From assembly GCA_002423705.1 (NCBI GenBank), contig DINW01000091.1:26730-82427 (forward strand): DNA of 55,698 nucleotides, written 5' to 3'. Within the stretch, counting starts at the first letter, position 1; every line of letters begins with the position of its first letter. Positions 42,608-49,512 of this stretch are shown one piece after another. The notes below the pieces were generated by a model. It saw only the letters and a list, made by a program, of their open reading frames with translations. It had not been told where the DNA came from and made no database searches. Both the position numbers and the translations under genes were made by a program. Source of the DNA: Clostridium sp. UBA5530 (GTDB lineage Bacteria > Bacillota > Clostridia > Clostridiales > Clostridiaceae).

Positions 42608-43483
42608 CTACACTAATCCTTTATTCATTAAAGCATTTAGCTGATTTTTTAAGTCTATTGAGATTTCACTTAGTGGTAATCTCACCTCACTAGAACTTAT
42701 AAGTTCCTTTTCCCCAAGTATATACTTCAAAGGTGAGGGATTGCTTTCCTTGAACAAATATGGAATAAATTGTCTCATTTCATTCCACTTTGTTAAAGCT
42801 TGTTTATGGTTATTATGCTGCATTAGGTTAAAAACTTCAACAAATTTTTCTGTATTAATATGAGAGGATGCTAAAATTCCTCCATCTCCTCCTAATGCTA
42901 ATGATATATAAAACTGTATGTCCTCACCTGTAACCACAGAAAATCCTTCTGGCTTTAAACCTATAAAGTCCATAGTTTGTTTTAAATTGCCGCAGCAATC
43001 TTTTAAACCCACTATGTTTCTTAAATTTGCAAGGTTTAGCAGAGTTTCATTTTCTATATTTATTCCAGTTCTATATGGTATATTATATATAATCATATCT
43101 AAATTAGTGCTGTCACTTATAGCCTTAAAGTGATTATATATTCCCTGCTGACTTGGCTTAGAATAGTATGGTGTCACTGAGAGAATTCCCTGTATAGGAT
43201 ATTTCTCTATGGCAGAAACTTTTTTTATGACTTCCTTTGTATTATTTCCACCCATACCAATATAGATAGGTAACTTTCCCTGTACTTCTTCTATTGTAGT
43301 TTCTATAATTGAGAAAAATTCTTTTTCATCGATAGTAGGACTTTCCCCGGTGGTCCCCAAAGGAATTATTCCACTGATTCCCTTGTTTAAATAATGGTTT
43401 ATTAATACTCTGTAACTTTCAAAGTCTACTTCCCCATTTTTAAAGGGAGTTATTATTGGAAGATACACCCCTTTTAATTTCAT
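42608..43483 (-). CDS. dapA: 4-hydroxy-tetrahydrodipicolinate synthase
   Basis: The 291-residue TIM-barrel aldolase condenses pyruvate with aspartate semialdehyde. The Schiff-base lysine is in IVGLKDCCGN. The catalytic tyrosine is in IIYNIPYRTG, and the GTTGESPT loop binds pyruvate. It is the first gene of dapA-asd, with a divergent AraC gene upstream. The 132-base gap is too short for a lysine riboswitch, and I see none. Confidence 0.95.
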   Translation of the reverse strand: MKLKGVYLPIITPFKNGEVDFESYRVLINHYLNKGISGIIPLGTTGESPTIDEKEFFSIIETTIEEVQGKLPIYIGMGGNNTKEVIKKVSAIEKYPIQGILSVTPYYSKPSQQGIYNHFKAISDSTNLDMIIYNIPYRTGINIENETLLNLANLRNIVGLKDCCGNLKQTMDFIGLKPEGFSVVTGEDIQFYISLALGGDGGILASSHINTEKFVEVFNLMQHNNHKQALTKWNEMRQFIPYLFKESNPSPLKYILGEKELISSSEVRLPLSEISIDLKNQLNALMNKGLV

Positions 43484-43615
43484 TTCTTCTCCTCCTGCCC
43501 TTTTAGTATTATTATATAAAAAATTTTTACAATATATATGTCTATTAATGCTATAACTATTGCAAAAAGTGCTATAATCAATTTGAGATTAACTTAGGTT
43601 AGTAGGAGGTTTTTT

Positions 43616-44488
43616 ATGGATTCAGTAAAGAGAGGTTACCTGGAGCAAAACTTTCTTTTATTTCATTTAAAAGACACTTTAAATATAAATATAGATTTTC
43701 ATCACCACGACTTTTATAAAATAGTAATCTTATTACAGGGGGATATTACTTATCATATAGAAGGTAAATTCTATACCTTAAGACCTTGGGATATACTTTT
43801 AGTTAGTGCTCATGAAGTCCATAAGCCTGTAATAACTTCAAAAAGTGATTATGAAAGAATCATCCTTTGGATAGATGGTTCCTTTCTAAAATCTATAGAC
43901 TCTTGCCTTCTAAATGCCTATAAAATAGCTTATCATGAGGGTTTGCATTTAATACGGTTGCCTAAGAATGAAGATACCACTAGCCTTCATAACTTAATTA
44001 TTGCTTTAGACAAGGAATTTAGATGCCAAGATTTTGCTAATCATATACTGAGGCAGTCTTTATTTCTTCAGCTTATTGTTAGCATCAACAGAATATATAT
44101 CGCAAAAAAATATTTAGATCCTGAAGAAGTATTCTTTGATGAAACCATTTGGCAAATACTAAAATATATAAACAACAACCTTGAAGAAGATCTTACTATA
44201 GATTTTTTATCCTCTAAGTTTTTCATGAGTAAATATTATCTTATGCATAAGTTTAAAAGTGAAACAGGGTATACACTTCATAGTTATGTTTTAGAAAAAA
44301 AACTTTCAAAATCCAAAGAACTACTTCTAGATGGGGTTTCTATATATGATATCTGTGATATTTTAAATTTCAAAGATTATTCGAATTTTATGCGAAGGTT
44401 TAAAAAACGTTTTGGATATTCTCCTGGACAATACAAAAATCATGTACTTCATTGTTCTCCATTAGAAGCTAACAATTTAAAAGAATAA
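43616..44488 (+). CDS. AraC-family transcription regulator
   Basis: The 290-residue regulator has an N-terminal cupin-like sensing domain (about 10-160, FHHHDFYKIVILLQGDITYHI). The C-terminal pair of helix-turn-helix motifs (about 185-280) includes KFFMSKYYLMHKFKSETG and ICDILNFKDYSNFMRRFKKRFGYSPGQY. The ligand is unknown. It is divergent from dapA-asd, but nothing visible shows that it controls them. The ATG follows AGGAGG. Confidence 0.92.
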   Translation: MDSVKRGYLEQNFLLFHLKDTLNINIDFHHHDFYKIVILLQGDITYHIEGKFYTLRPWDILLVSAHEVHKPVITSKSDYERIILWIDGSFLKSIDSCLLNAYKIAYHEGLHLIRLPKNEDTTSLHNLIIALDKEFRCQDFANHILRQSLFLQLIVSINRIYIAKKYLDPEEVFFDETIWQILKYINNNLEEDLTIDFLSSKFFMSKYYLMHKFKSETGYTLHSYVLEKKLSKSKELLLDGVSIYDICDILNFKDYSNFMRRFKKRFGYSPGQYKNHVLHCSPLEANNLKE

Positions 44489-44504
44489 AATTTATAAATT
44501 TATA

Positions 44505-44533
44505 TTGAAATTAGTTGGACAGTGTGGTAATAT
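44505..44533 (+). promoter_or_regulatory. Promoter of tRNA-Leu(CAA)
   Basis: TTGAAA, a 17-base spacer and TAATAT lie 16 bases upstream of the tRNA. Confidence 0.6.
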
Positions 44534-44549
44534 AATCAATGTAAGTTAT

Positions 44550-44636
44550 GCCGGTGTGATGGAATTGGCAGACGTAGTGGACTCAAAATCCACCGGTGGC
44601 AACACCGTGCCGGTTCGAGTCCGGCCACCGGCACCA
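44550..44636 (+). tRNA. tRNA-Leu (anticodon CAA), prophage attachment site
   Basis: The 87-base class II tRNA starts GCCGGTG and ends CACCGGCACCA with CCA encoded. The anticodon stem GTGGA/TCCAC carries the loop CTCAAAA, giving CAA. Its last 17 bases plus five flanking bases are repeated at 48264-48285, so it served as an integration target and remains intact. Confidence 0.97.
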
Positions 44637-44641
44637 AAGAA
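44620..44641 (+). repeat. Attachment repeat, tRNA side
   Basis: TCCGGCCAC, C, GGCACCAAAGAA: the tRNA 3' end and five bases beyond it. It matches 48264-48285 at 21 of 22 positions. Confidence 0.85.
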
Positions 44642-44646
44642 TAAAA

Positions 44647-44702
44647 GAAATGCTTATATTTTAAGGCTTTAAAGGTCTTTAGATATAAGCGTTTTTCTTT
44701 TA
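44647..44702 (+). terminator. Hairpin after tRNA-Leu(CAA)
   Basis: AAATGCTTATAT pairs with GATATAAGCGTTT across a stem of about 12 bp, followed by TTCTTTTATT. It is probably the tRNA terminator supplied by the inserted DNA. Confidence 0.65.
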
Positions 44703-44729
44703 TTACCACTACTTTTACCACTTCTACGT

Positions 44730-44766
44730 AAAAAAGCACTTGCGCTTCATACACAGGTGCTTTTCA
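44730..44766 (-). terminator. Terminator after abiF
   Basis: AAAAGCACcTG pairs with CAaGTGCTTTT, followed by TT on the minus strand. It lies 60 bases past the abiF stop. Confidence 0.75.
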
Positions 44767-44825
44767 TTCCAAATTTTATTTTTAAAGACTAGGTCAAAGA
44801 AATAGTATAATTATAGTACAATATA

Positions 44826-45710
44826 TTATGTATCATAATTCTTATTCAGTATTTTGCTCCAGTTTGACGGGAATCCCATAAGATTTAAGTCTATATTTTC
44901 TACATATTGATTTATTAGATTTTCTAGTTCTATATGAAACATATTCCATATATCTATGTCTGCTACCAAATATTTAATTGCAACTATGTAGGCAAATAAC
45001 TGTTCAGTATTTAATTTATACTTCTTGTCCGATTTTTTTACTCTTACAGTTGGAAATGTTGCATTATATATTCTTCCATAATGTGCACACTGATTTCTTA
45101 AATGAGTTAATGAGTGCAACCAAGATTCAACTGAATCAACGTTTTCATGGCACATCTCCTTTTTTATAAAGCTTTTATCCTCTGGTAACAGATTAGAATA
45201 AAGCTTAGATATTGTTGAAAAAGTCATTATTTCTGTAGCTACCCATATAGGTAATTTCCCATCGTATTTCATATCGTGATGTTTAATAAAAAGATTGTTC
45301 TTATTGTTTTCTTTTTCTTTTTTTAATATAAGTATAAATTTTTGATGGTAATCTTTATTTATGAAATTCCTATAATTAGAGTATGCATATGCGCCCTCCT
45401 TACTATGATTAATTGATAAAGTATATGCTATGTAAGTCCTAAAAGATATTTCTACAGTACCTAGTATACCCGTTAATAAAAGCCTTAGTTTTTTTTCAAA
45501 CATATAAGCCTCATATATTTGTTCGAATGTCGTACCTTCCACATAGCTATCATCACTTTTTTTGAATGGTAAAAGATATGCTGTTAGTCTATAATAATTT
45601 ATATTCATCAAGATAAATGCAGCTTTACTATCATCATCAATAACAAGGCCACGAGTTTTCAGCAACTCTATTTGTTGATCAATAGTTTTAGGGTCTTTTA
45701 ATTTATTCAT
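44826..45710 (-). CDS. abiF: Abi_2 / AbiF-family HEPN abortive-infection protein
   Basis: The 294-residue protein belongs to the Abi_2 (AbiD/AbiF, COG4823) group. N-terminal KLKDPKTIDQQIELLKTRGL and INYYRLTAYLLPF are typical. The HEPN RNase motif RNQCAH (Rx4-6H) is at 205-210 in HLRNQCAHYGRI. HEPN proteins cut RNA to stop phage growth, and AbiF relatives are thought to be related to Cas13. I choose the ATG at 45710, eight bases after AGGAG. The frame runs 29 codons further up, but that part is the upstream RNA and its terminator. Expression therefore needs readthrough of 45724-45762. Confidence 0.88.
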   Translation of the reverse strand: MNKLKDPKTIDQQIELLKTRGLVIDDDSKAAFILMNINYYRLTAYLLPFKKSDDSYVEGTTFEQIYEAYMFEKKLRLLLTGILGTVEISFRTYIAYTLSINHSKEGAYAYSNYRNFINKDYHQKFILILKKEKENNKNNLFIKHHDMKYDGKLPIWVATEIMTFSTISKLYSNLLPEDKSFIKKEMCHENVDSVESWLHSLTHLRNQCAHYGRIYNATFPTVRVKKSDKKYKLNTEQLFAYIVAIKYLVADIDIWNMFHIELENLINQYVENIDLNLMGFPSNWSKILNKNYDT

Positions 45711-45723
45711 AATATTATCTCCT

Positions 45724-45762
45724 AAAAAACAAAACCTGCTAAGCATTGCAAGCCTAGCAGGT
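45724..45762 (-). terminator. Terminator between the repeat RNA and abiF
   Basis: ACCTGCTA pairs with TAGCAGGT with inner GC pairs, followed by TTTGTTTTTT on the minus strand. The abiF ribosome binding site comes immediately after. Confidence 0.88.
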
Positions 45763-45872
45763 ACATTTTTCAACTCACTCATTTGAGCATTACTCAATGT
45801 AAGAGGCTTAGTGAGCTTTCTACTTAAACTGACCCATCCATTTGGGCATTATTAAGAGGCCTGACGAGTTCT
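45724..45872 (-). ncRNA. AbiF-associated repeat-containing RNA (candidate RNA antitoxin)
   Basis: About 150 bases lie between a TATAAT box (45879-45884) and a strong terminator, directly 5' of abiF. Two imperfect repeats are visible on the minus strand: GGCCTCTTA..AATGCCCAAATGGATGGG (45829-45865) and AGCCTCTTA..AATGCTCAAATGAGTGAG (45774-45815), each able to form a hairpin. Promoter, repeats, terminator, toxin-like gene is the order of type III toxin-antitoxin loci. I recall a conserved structured RNA reported beside abiF genes, and this agrees in place and form. The -35 box is poor. Confidence 0.68.
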
Positions 45873-45987
45873 ATTACTATTATAGTATGCCAACTTTACG
45901 TTTTTGTATACCTATGTAAAGTACCATTTGTCACAAATATGTGACACTTCCTAACCATATCTCGTATTTCCTTTTACATCCTTAAGA

Positions 45988-46047
45988 TTTAATTTAATTT
46001 AATTTAATTTAATTTTATTTAATTTTATTTAATGTTATTTAATTTAC
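45988..46047. repeat. Pentanucleotide tandem repeat (TTTAA)n
   Basis: About 11 units of TTTAA/TTTAT run in tandem upstream of the AbiF RNA. Such tracts can vary in length by slippage. Confidence 0.85.
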
Positions 46048-46055
46048 ATTCCTCT

Positions 46056-46089
46056 GCAAAACAAAAAGACTAGTTTTGTCTAGTCTTTT
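46056..46089 (-). terminator. Terminator after the small phage genes
   Basis: AAAAGACTAG pairs with CTAGTCTTTT around an ACAAAA loop, followed by TGTTTTG on the minus strand. Confidence 0.85.
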
Positions 46090-46149
46090 ACATGCCAACT
46101 TTTGTACAATTCTATATTATTTCTAATTTTTCTAGCTAACTGCAGCGTT

Positions 46150-46305
46150 TTAAGCCTTTTCATCCCAAGCTCCTATTTGTCTTAACACTTCTTTCATTGT
46201 TTCTTCTCCATATTTTTTTATCATCATTTTAGCTAGATTATCATGGAATCTTTCTATAAGCTCTTCATCCGGTGGCGTATCAATTACAAATTCATAATTT
46301 ATCAT
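46150..46305 (-). CDS. Small phage-type protein, 51 residues
   Basis: The gene has a good AAAGGAGAG ribosome binding site and an ATG at 46305. The product starts MINYEFVIDTPPDEELIERF and continues with a charged helical region ending GAWDEKA. I do not recognise a family. Position and size suggest one of the short genes found near the tail/lysis region of clostridial phages. Confidence 0.7.
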   Translation of the reverse strand: MINYEFVIDTPPDEELIERFHDNLAKMMIKKYGEETMKEVLRQIGAWDEKA

Positions 46306-46336
46306 TATTGCTCACTCTCCTTTAAAAAATTCTTAT

Positions 46337-46588
46337 TTAGTTTAAGCTATAAAGTCCATTTGCATTAATAGGAATACCCATTGTACCGTTAACGCTGAAC
46401 GATTCGTTCAATGCCTTGTCTTTTTCGTCTAAGATATAGTAGATTGACTTAAGTTTGTCTTTAACTCTAGCCCATCTTATTGTTTCTGTAGTGCGACCAG
46501 CTCTGGTCTCAAATTTATTTAGTCCACAAATTTTTGCTGTACATACTAAATTAACAAGTGTTTCCCCTTTGTCGGTTTCCATCAACAA
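46337..46588 (-). CDS. Small phage-type protein, 83 residues, start uncertain
   Basis: The frame encodes a basic protein including TIRWARVKDKLKSIYYILDEK and FSVNGTMGIPINANGLY. It begins at TTG codons followed by an ATG two codons in, with no ribosome binding site in front, so the 5' end may be lost. The gene just downstream has a good site, which supports a once-active operon. No family is recognised. Confidence 0.5.
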   Translation of the reverse strand: MLMETDKGETLVNLVCTAKICGLNKFETRAGRTTETIRWARVKDKLKSIYYILDEKDKALNESFSVNGTMGIPINANGLYSLN

Positions 46589-46663
46589 ACATTAATATAT
46601 TGGTATAAAGTATTGAAATATTCAAATTATTGTGGTATATTGGTATTGTAAAAATTAATGTTT

Positions 46664-46720
46664 TATAATTAGTGAGAGTAAAGAATCAATATAGCTCCTT
46701 CAATTACCAAATTGAAGGAG
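46664..46720 (+). promoter_or_regulatory. Promoter box and ribosome-binding-site-masking hairpin
   Basis: TATAAT at 46664-46669 precedes a perfect 11-bp inverted repeat, CTCCTTCAATT (46694-46704) / AATTGAAGGAG (46710-46720). The right arm ends with the GGAG of the GGAGGGTG ribosome binding site of the next gene, so the folded mRNA would be hard to translate. Confidence 0.65.
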
Positions 46721-46729
46721 GGTGATTTA

Positions 46730-46864
46730 ATGATGAAAAAACATTTATTAGGTGTGCTATTAAGCATTATAATCATACATCTTATAACACAGCATGATGT
46801 TAATATGTTAAATAGTTTACCTAAACAGATTAATGATATTATTATCAATCTGTTTAAATTGTAA
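46730..46864 (+). CDS. 44-residue hydrophobic peptide (type I toxin-like)
   Basis: MMKKHLLGVLLSIIIIHLIT, followed by a polar stretch and an amphipathic end (INDIIINLFKL). One membrane helix (about 5-20) behind a short basic start is the build of type I toxins and small holin-like peptides. The ATG lies nine bases after GGAGGG, but that site is inside a hairpin. It is the only plus-strand gene in the island. Identity is inferred from form only; no family is recognised. Confidence 0.6.
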   Translation: MMKKHLLGVLLSIIIIHLITQHDVNMLNSLPKQINDIIINLFKL

Positions 46865-46877
46865 AAACTTAGTAAGA

Positions 46878-46922
46878 GGTGGAAAAACTGTTCACTCATC
46901 GAATGATTGGACAGTTTTTTAT
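46878..46922 (+). terminator. Terminator after the 44-residue peptide
   Basis: AAAACTGTtCA pairs with TGgACAGTTTT, with TCA/TGA inside, running into TTTTTTAT. Confidence 0.8.
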
Positions 46923-46951
46923 GCATAAAAAAAGAAGGTAACCATAATAGG

Positions 46952-47362
46952 CTACCTTTTATCAATCCTCATATTTTTAATATCATCAAGTTCTTTCTTC
47001 AATGTATTAGTATCTTTATTCTTATCATCACCAGGAGCTTTATCATCTTCCTTAGCAGCAGAAGCTATTCCTATAGCTTGATCTATAAGATACTTATTAG
47101 CCTGATATCTAACCCTAGGATCTTTTGCATTGCAGGCTAAATCTTTCATATTATCAACATAAGTGCAAACATGAGAATTAATCTTATCTCTAGCTTGTTT
47201 TCTTAAATCTTCTTTACGCTTATCTAATTCAATTTGTACATATTCTAAATTCAACCAATTATAAATGGTCTGCCTACTTACATTTATTAATCTAGCTATT
47301 TCCGTTGGATTCTTACCCTCTAATAAGTAATCTAACATTTCACTATGTTGATTTGTTACCAT
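46952..47362 (-). CDS. Phage terminase small subunit-like DNA-binding protein
   Basis: The 136-residue protein has an N-terminal helix-turn-helix (about 1-45): SEMLDYLLEGKNPTEIARLI and NVSRQTIYNWLNLEYV. A coiled, basic middle (RKEDLRKQARDKINSHV) is followed by RVRYQANKYLIDQAIGIASA and an acidic/lysine-rich tail. This layout is that of small terminase subunits, which bind pac/cos DNA. The large subunit is missing. The plus strand after it holds only the peptide gene. Confidence 0.65.
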   Translation of the reverse strand: MVTNQHSEMLDYLLEGKNPTEIARLINVSRQTIYNWLNLEYVQIELDKRKEDLRKQARDKINSHVCTYVDNMKDLACNAKDPRVRYQANKYLIDQAIGIASAAKEDDKAPGDDKNKDTNTLKKELDDIKNMRIDKR

Positions 47363-47373
47363 ATCCGTTTATA

Positions 47374-47748
47374 TCACCTCAAATTTTCCATATTCAACAA
47401 GGGTTGAATATGTTTTCTTAAATATTTATTTATTCGAGAATTTATATATTCAGCACTCATATTATACTTTCGTCCTGCCATATTATTAGAATACTTTTTA
47501 ACATAACACCTTATCATTATATCTTTATCTCTCCAATGCATTTCATCTAAAATTAAATATATATAGTCTATTTTTGCCTGTAAAGAATTGATTAAATCCT
47601 GATATTTATTTATGACTTCTTGACCCTTATTAAGAATCTTACAATAATTAATTAATACTTGATAATTCTTTATATCAGCTTTATACATTGTAGTCCTAGT
47701 TAACTCTAAAGTGAATATTCTCCAATTATCGCATTTTACCTTACTCAT
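47374..47748 (-). CDS. ArpU/RinA-like phage late-gene regulator
   Basis: The 124-residue protein is helical with a C-terminal helix-turn-helix: MHWRDKDIMIRCYVKKYS, then NNMAGRKYNMSAEYINSRINKYLRK. Small sigma-region-4-like proteins of this kind activate packaging genes in Gram-positive phages and often lie just upstream of the terminase gene, as here. The exact family is not certain. Confidence 0.5.
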   Translation of the reverse strand: MSKVKCDNWRIFTLELTRTTMYKADIKNYQVLINYCKILNKGQEVINKYQDLINSLQAKIDYIYLILDEMHWRDKDIMIRCYVKKYSNNMAGRKYNMSAEYINSRINKYLRKHIQPLLNMENLR

Positions 47749-47839
47749 TAAATATCACCTTCAAAAATTATTGGATCAGACCTCATTGTCAAGTATACCT
47801 AATATTCTTTGGGTCCTTGACTGAATACTAGATATGCTA

Positions 47840-48016
47840 TCATAGTAAGGAATCTTTTTTTATAATTTCCACATGAGTTAGTCCCTCTATGTATTTGTAA
47901 TAAATAATTTCTTTATCTTTCCTTACTAATGGATCCATTAAATTATCTAAGTACATTAATCTTAATTGTAGCAATTTATTTTTATTAGCTATATAAGACT
48001 TTTTATCTTCAGACAT
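47840..48016 (-). pseudogene. Truncated sigma-region-4-like phage fragment
   Basis: A 58-codon frame whose second half reads DKEIIYYKYIEGLTHVEI, the start of a sigma-70 region-4-type helix-turn-helix, then stops before the recognition helix is complete. There is no ribosome binding site. It seems to be a broken phage regulator. Confidence 0.45.
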
Positions 48017-48035
48017 ATTAGGTTGACTTAATATA

Positions 48036-48265
48036 ATCTCATTATTCTAGATGGAGAATGTATTCCCAATGCATCCTTGAATCCACTTACAACCCCATCA
48101 CAGAAGCCAGTTATTTTACTCTTCAACCAGTCTTTAGCATTAACTATACCATGCCATATTCCTAGTACAATGTTTTTACCTATATTAATCATATTCTCTG
48201 GTAAATTAGAAAACCAATCTAAAATACTTTGTGCGGTTTCTTTAGCAGCTGTAGAAACTCTATTC
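48036..48265 (-). pseudogene. C-terminal stump of a phage tail tape-measure protein
   Basis: An open frame without a start reads in from the att copy at 48265 and ends at 48036. It includes NIGKNIVLGIWHGIVNA and ends DALGIHSPSRIMRLY. The GIHSPSR end is characteristic of tape-measure proteins. About 75 residues of a normally 700- to 1500-residue protein remain. Its open end coincides with the attachment repeat. Confidence 0.8.
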
Positions 48266-48285
48266 CGGCCACTGGCACCAAAGAA
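48264..48285 (+). repeat. Attachment repeat, distal side (tRNA 3' end copy)
   Basis: TCCGGCCAC, T, GGCACCAAAGAA: the tRNA-Leu(CAA) 3' end with one C to T change. It marks the right border of the island. Confidence 0.85.
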
Positions 48286-48325
48286 AAAGTATAGTTTAAG
48301 TTTTGCTTAGACTATACTTTTTTCT
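48283..48325 (+). terminator. Terminator just past the distal att repeat
   Basis: GAAAAAGTATAGTTTAAG pairs with CTTAGACTATACTTTTTTC (one mismatch) and runs into TTTTTC. It is probably the original terminator of the tRNA gene, displaced by the insertion. Confidence 0.8.
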
Positions 48326-48378
48326 TTTTCAATGGTATAGTTTAGAAAAGATTATTTATACAGCAGTAGGACAATATT

Positions 48379-48474
48379 TTGGAATGGGTTGGTTGGTTAG
48401 CTTTAATTATCATGCTTTGCTACATTTATACACTTATTACTGAAAGTGAAATACATAGGACTTCTTTTCCCTAG
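48379..48474 (+). CDS. Possible 31-residue membrane peptide
   Basis: TTG-initiated frame after a weak AGGA: MEWVGWLALIIMLCYIYTLI, then TESEIHRTSFP. One membrane helix, followed at once by a terminator (48458-48485). It could be a true small membrane protein or chance; the start and ribosome binding site are weak. Confidence 0.3.
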   Translation: MEWVGWLALIIMLCYIYTLITESEIHRTSFP

Positions 48475-48485
48475 AAAAGAAGTCC
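48458..48485 (+). terminator. Hairpin terminator
   Basis: GGACTTCTTTTC pairs perfectly with GAAAAGAAGTCC around CCTA, followed by CTTTAAT. Confidence 0.8.
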
Positions 48486-48672
48486 CTTTAATATACTAAG
48501 GCATTATTGATTTTAATGTGTCGAAGCTTCAATGTAAGGTACATCCGTGGACTGCCTTTTGCATATCTTCCCATTCCATTTATGCTATAATATTAAAATA
48601 AAAACATATTTATTTCTTTATTTTGTAGAAACTAGGATAAATTTTAGATTTTTAGAAATGAGAGGTGGCTTT

Positions 48673-49464
48673 ATGAACACCAATGAAACAGTTCTTATCA
48701 CTGGTGCCTCCAGTGGTATTGGCAAAGAGTTAGCAATGATTTTTGCTAAAAACAAATATAAAGTAATTTTAGTATCAAGAAATTCAACTAAGCTTTCAAA
48801 AGTAGCTGAAGAAATAAAAAACTCCTTTAACTGTACTGTAGAAGTTATACCTATGGATTTATCTTGTCCTCATGGAGCAGAAGGATTATATGAAGAGCTC
48901 TTATCTAGAAAAATATCTGTTGACATTCTAATAAATAATGCAGGTGTAGGAAGCTGTGGTCTATTTCACCAAGGTAATCTTTCTAAGTACATGGAAGTTC
49001 TTAATTTGAACATAACTTCTCTTACTGTTTTAACTAAGCTGATTTCTCAGGATATGGTTAAAGCAGGTCATGGAAAAATTCTTAATGTTGCTTCTACTGG
49101 GTCCTATGAGCCTGGACCATATATTGCAGTATATTATGCTACCAAAGCTTATGTACTGTCCTTATCTCAAGCTCTCCATAATGAGCTTAAGACTTATGGA
49201 ATCACAGTTTCAGCACTATGCCCTGGCGCTACTGCCACTGAGTTTTCAAACCGTGCTGGGAAAAATGACTCCCCCATTGCTATGAGTCCAAGTTATGTAG
49301 CAAAATGTTGCTTTAATGGATTTATGAAAGGTAAATCTGTTATCATCCCTGGCACTATAAACAAATTGGGAGTTCTACTATTCAAACTTCTTCCTGGAAA
49401 AGTTTCAGCAACCTTGGTGGGAAAGTCTCAAGAAAAATTGACTATGAAGTTTAAAAGCAAGTAA
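48673..49464 (+). CDS. Short-chain dehydrogenase/reductase
   Basis: The 263-residue classical SDR has TGASSGIG (about 10-17) as nucleotide loop, NNAG at about 88-91 and the catalytic YxxxK in YYATKAY, with a serine in NVASTGS before it. Arg after the second strand (VSRN) suggests NADP(H). The last 35 residues form a basic, hydrophobic helix-rich tail, as in YqjQ/DltE-like SDRs. The substrate is unknown. The start is the ATG at 48673 after GAGGTGG; the frame extends 42 codons upstream without a site. Confidence 0.92.
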   Translation: MNTNETVLITGASSGIGKELAMIFAKNKYKVILVSRNSTKLSKVAEEIKNSFNCTVEVIPMDLSCPHGAEGLYEELLSRKISVDILINNAGVGSCGLFHQGNLSKYMEVLNLNITSLTVLTKLISQDMVKAGHGKILNVASTGSYEPGPYIAVYYATKAYVLSLSQALHNELKTYGITVSALCPGATATEFSNRAGKNDSPIAMSPSYVAKCCFNGFMKGKSVIIPGTINKLGVLLFKLLPGKVSATLVGKSQEKLTMKFKSK

Positions 49465-49509
49465 AACTTAGGTTTAAATAGAGATAAACTTCATGGAAAC
49501 CTAAGTTTT
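49463..49509. terminator. Bidirectional terminator between SDR and AraC genes
   Basis: A perfect 13-bp stem (AAAACTTAGGTTT / AAACCTAAGTTTT) with a long loop lies between convergent genes. Confidence 0.85.
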
Positions 49510-49512
49510 ATC

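Larger units (their letters stand above)
44637..48285. mobile_element. Decayed prophage / integrative island in tRNA-Leu(CAA)
   Basis: About 3.65 kb bounded by the tRNA 3' end and its imperfect copy. It contains an Abi_2 defence gene with an associated RNA, several small phage-type genes, a terminase-small-subunit-like gene, an ArpU/RinA-like gene, a sigma-like fragment and the C-terminal stump of a tape-measure protein. No integrase, large terminase, portal or capsid gene remains, so it cannot move by itself. Nearly all genes are on the minus strand. Confidence 0.85.

Noticed and set aside
43484..43615. Lysine riboswitch upstream of dapA
   Set aside because: The gap is only 132 bases and shows none of the lysine-aptamer core.
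44536..44754. Minus-strand frame of 72 codons over tRNA-Leu(CAA) (VAGLEPARCC type)
   Set aside because: It is the antisense translation of the tRNA, a well-known false protein.
45711..45797. N-terminal extension of AbiF
   Set aside because: It overlaps the terminator and RNA repeat and has no ribosome binding site; the ATG at 45710 follows AGGAG.
46669..46965. 98-codon minus-strand frame opposite the 44-residue peptide
   Set aside because: No ribosome binding site; the plus-strand gene with promoter, binding site and terminator explains the region better.
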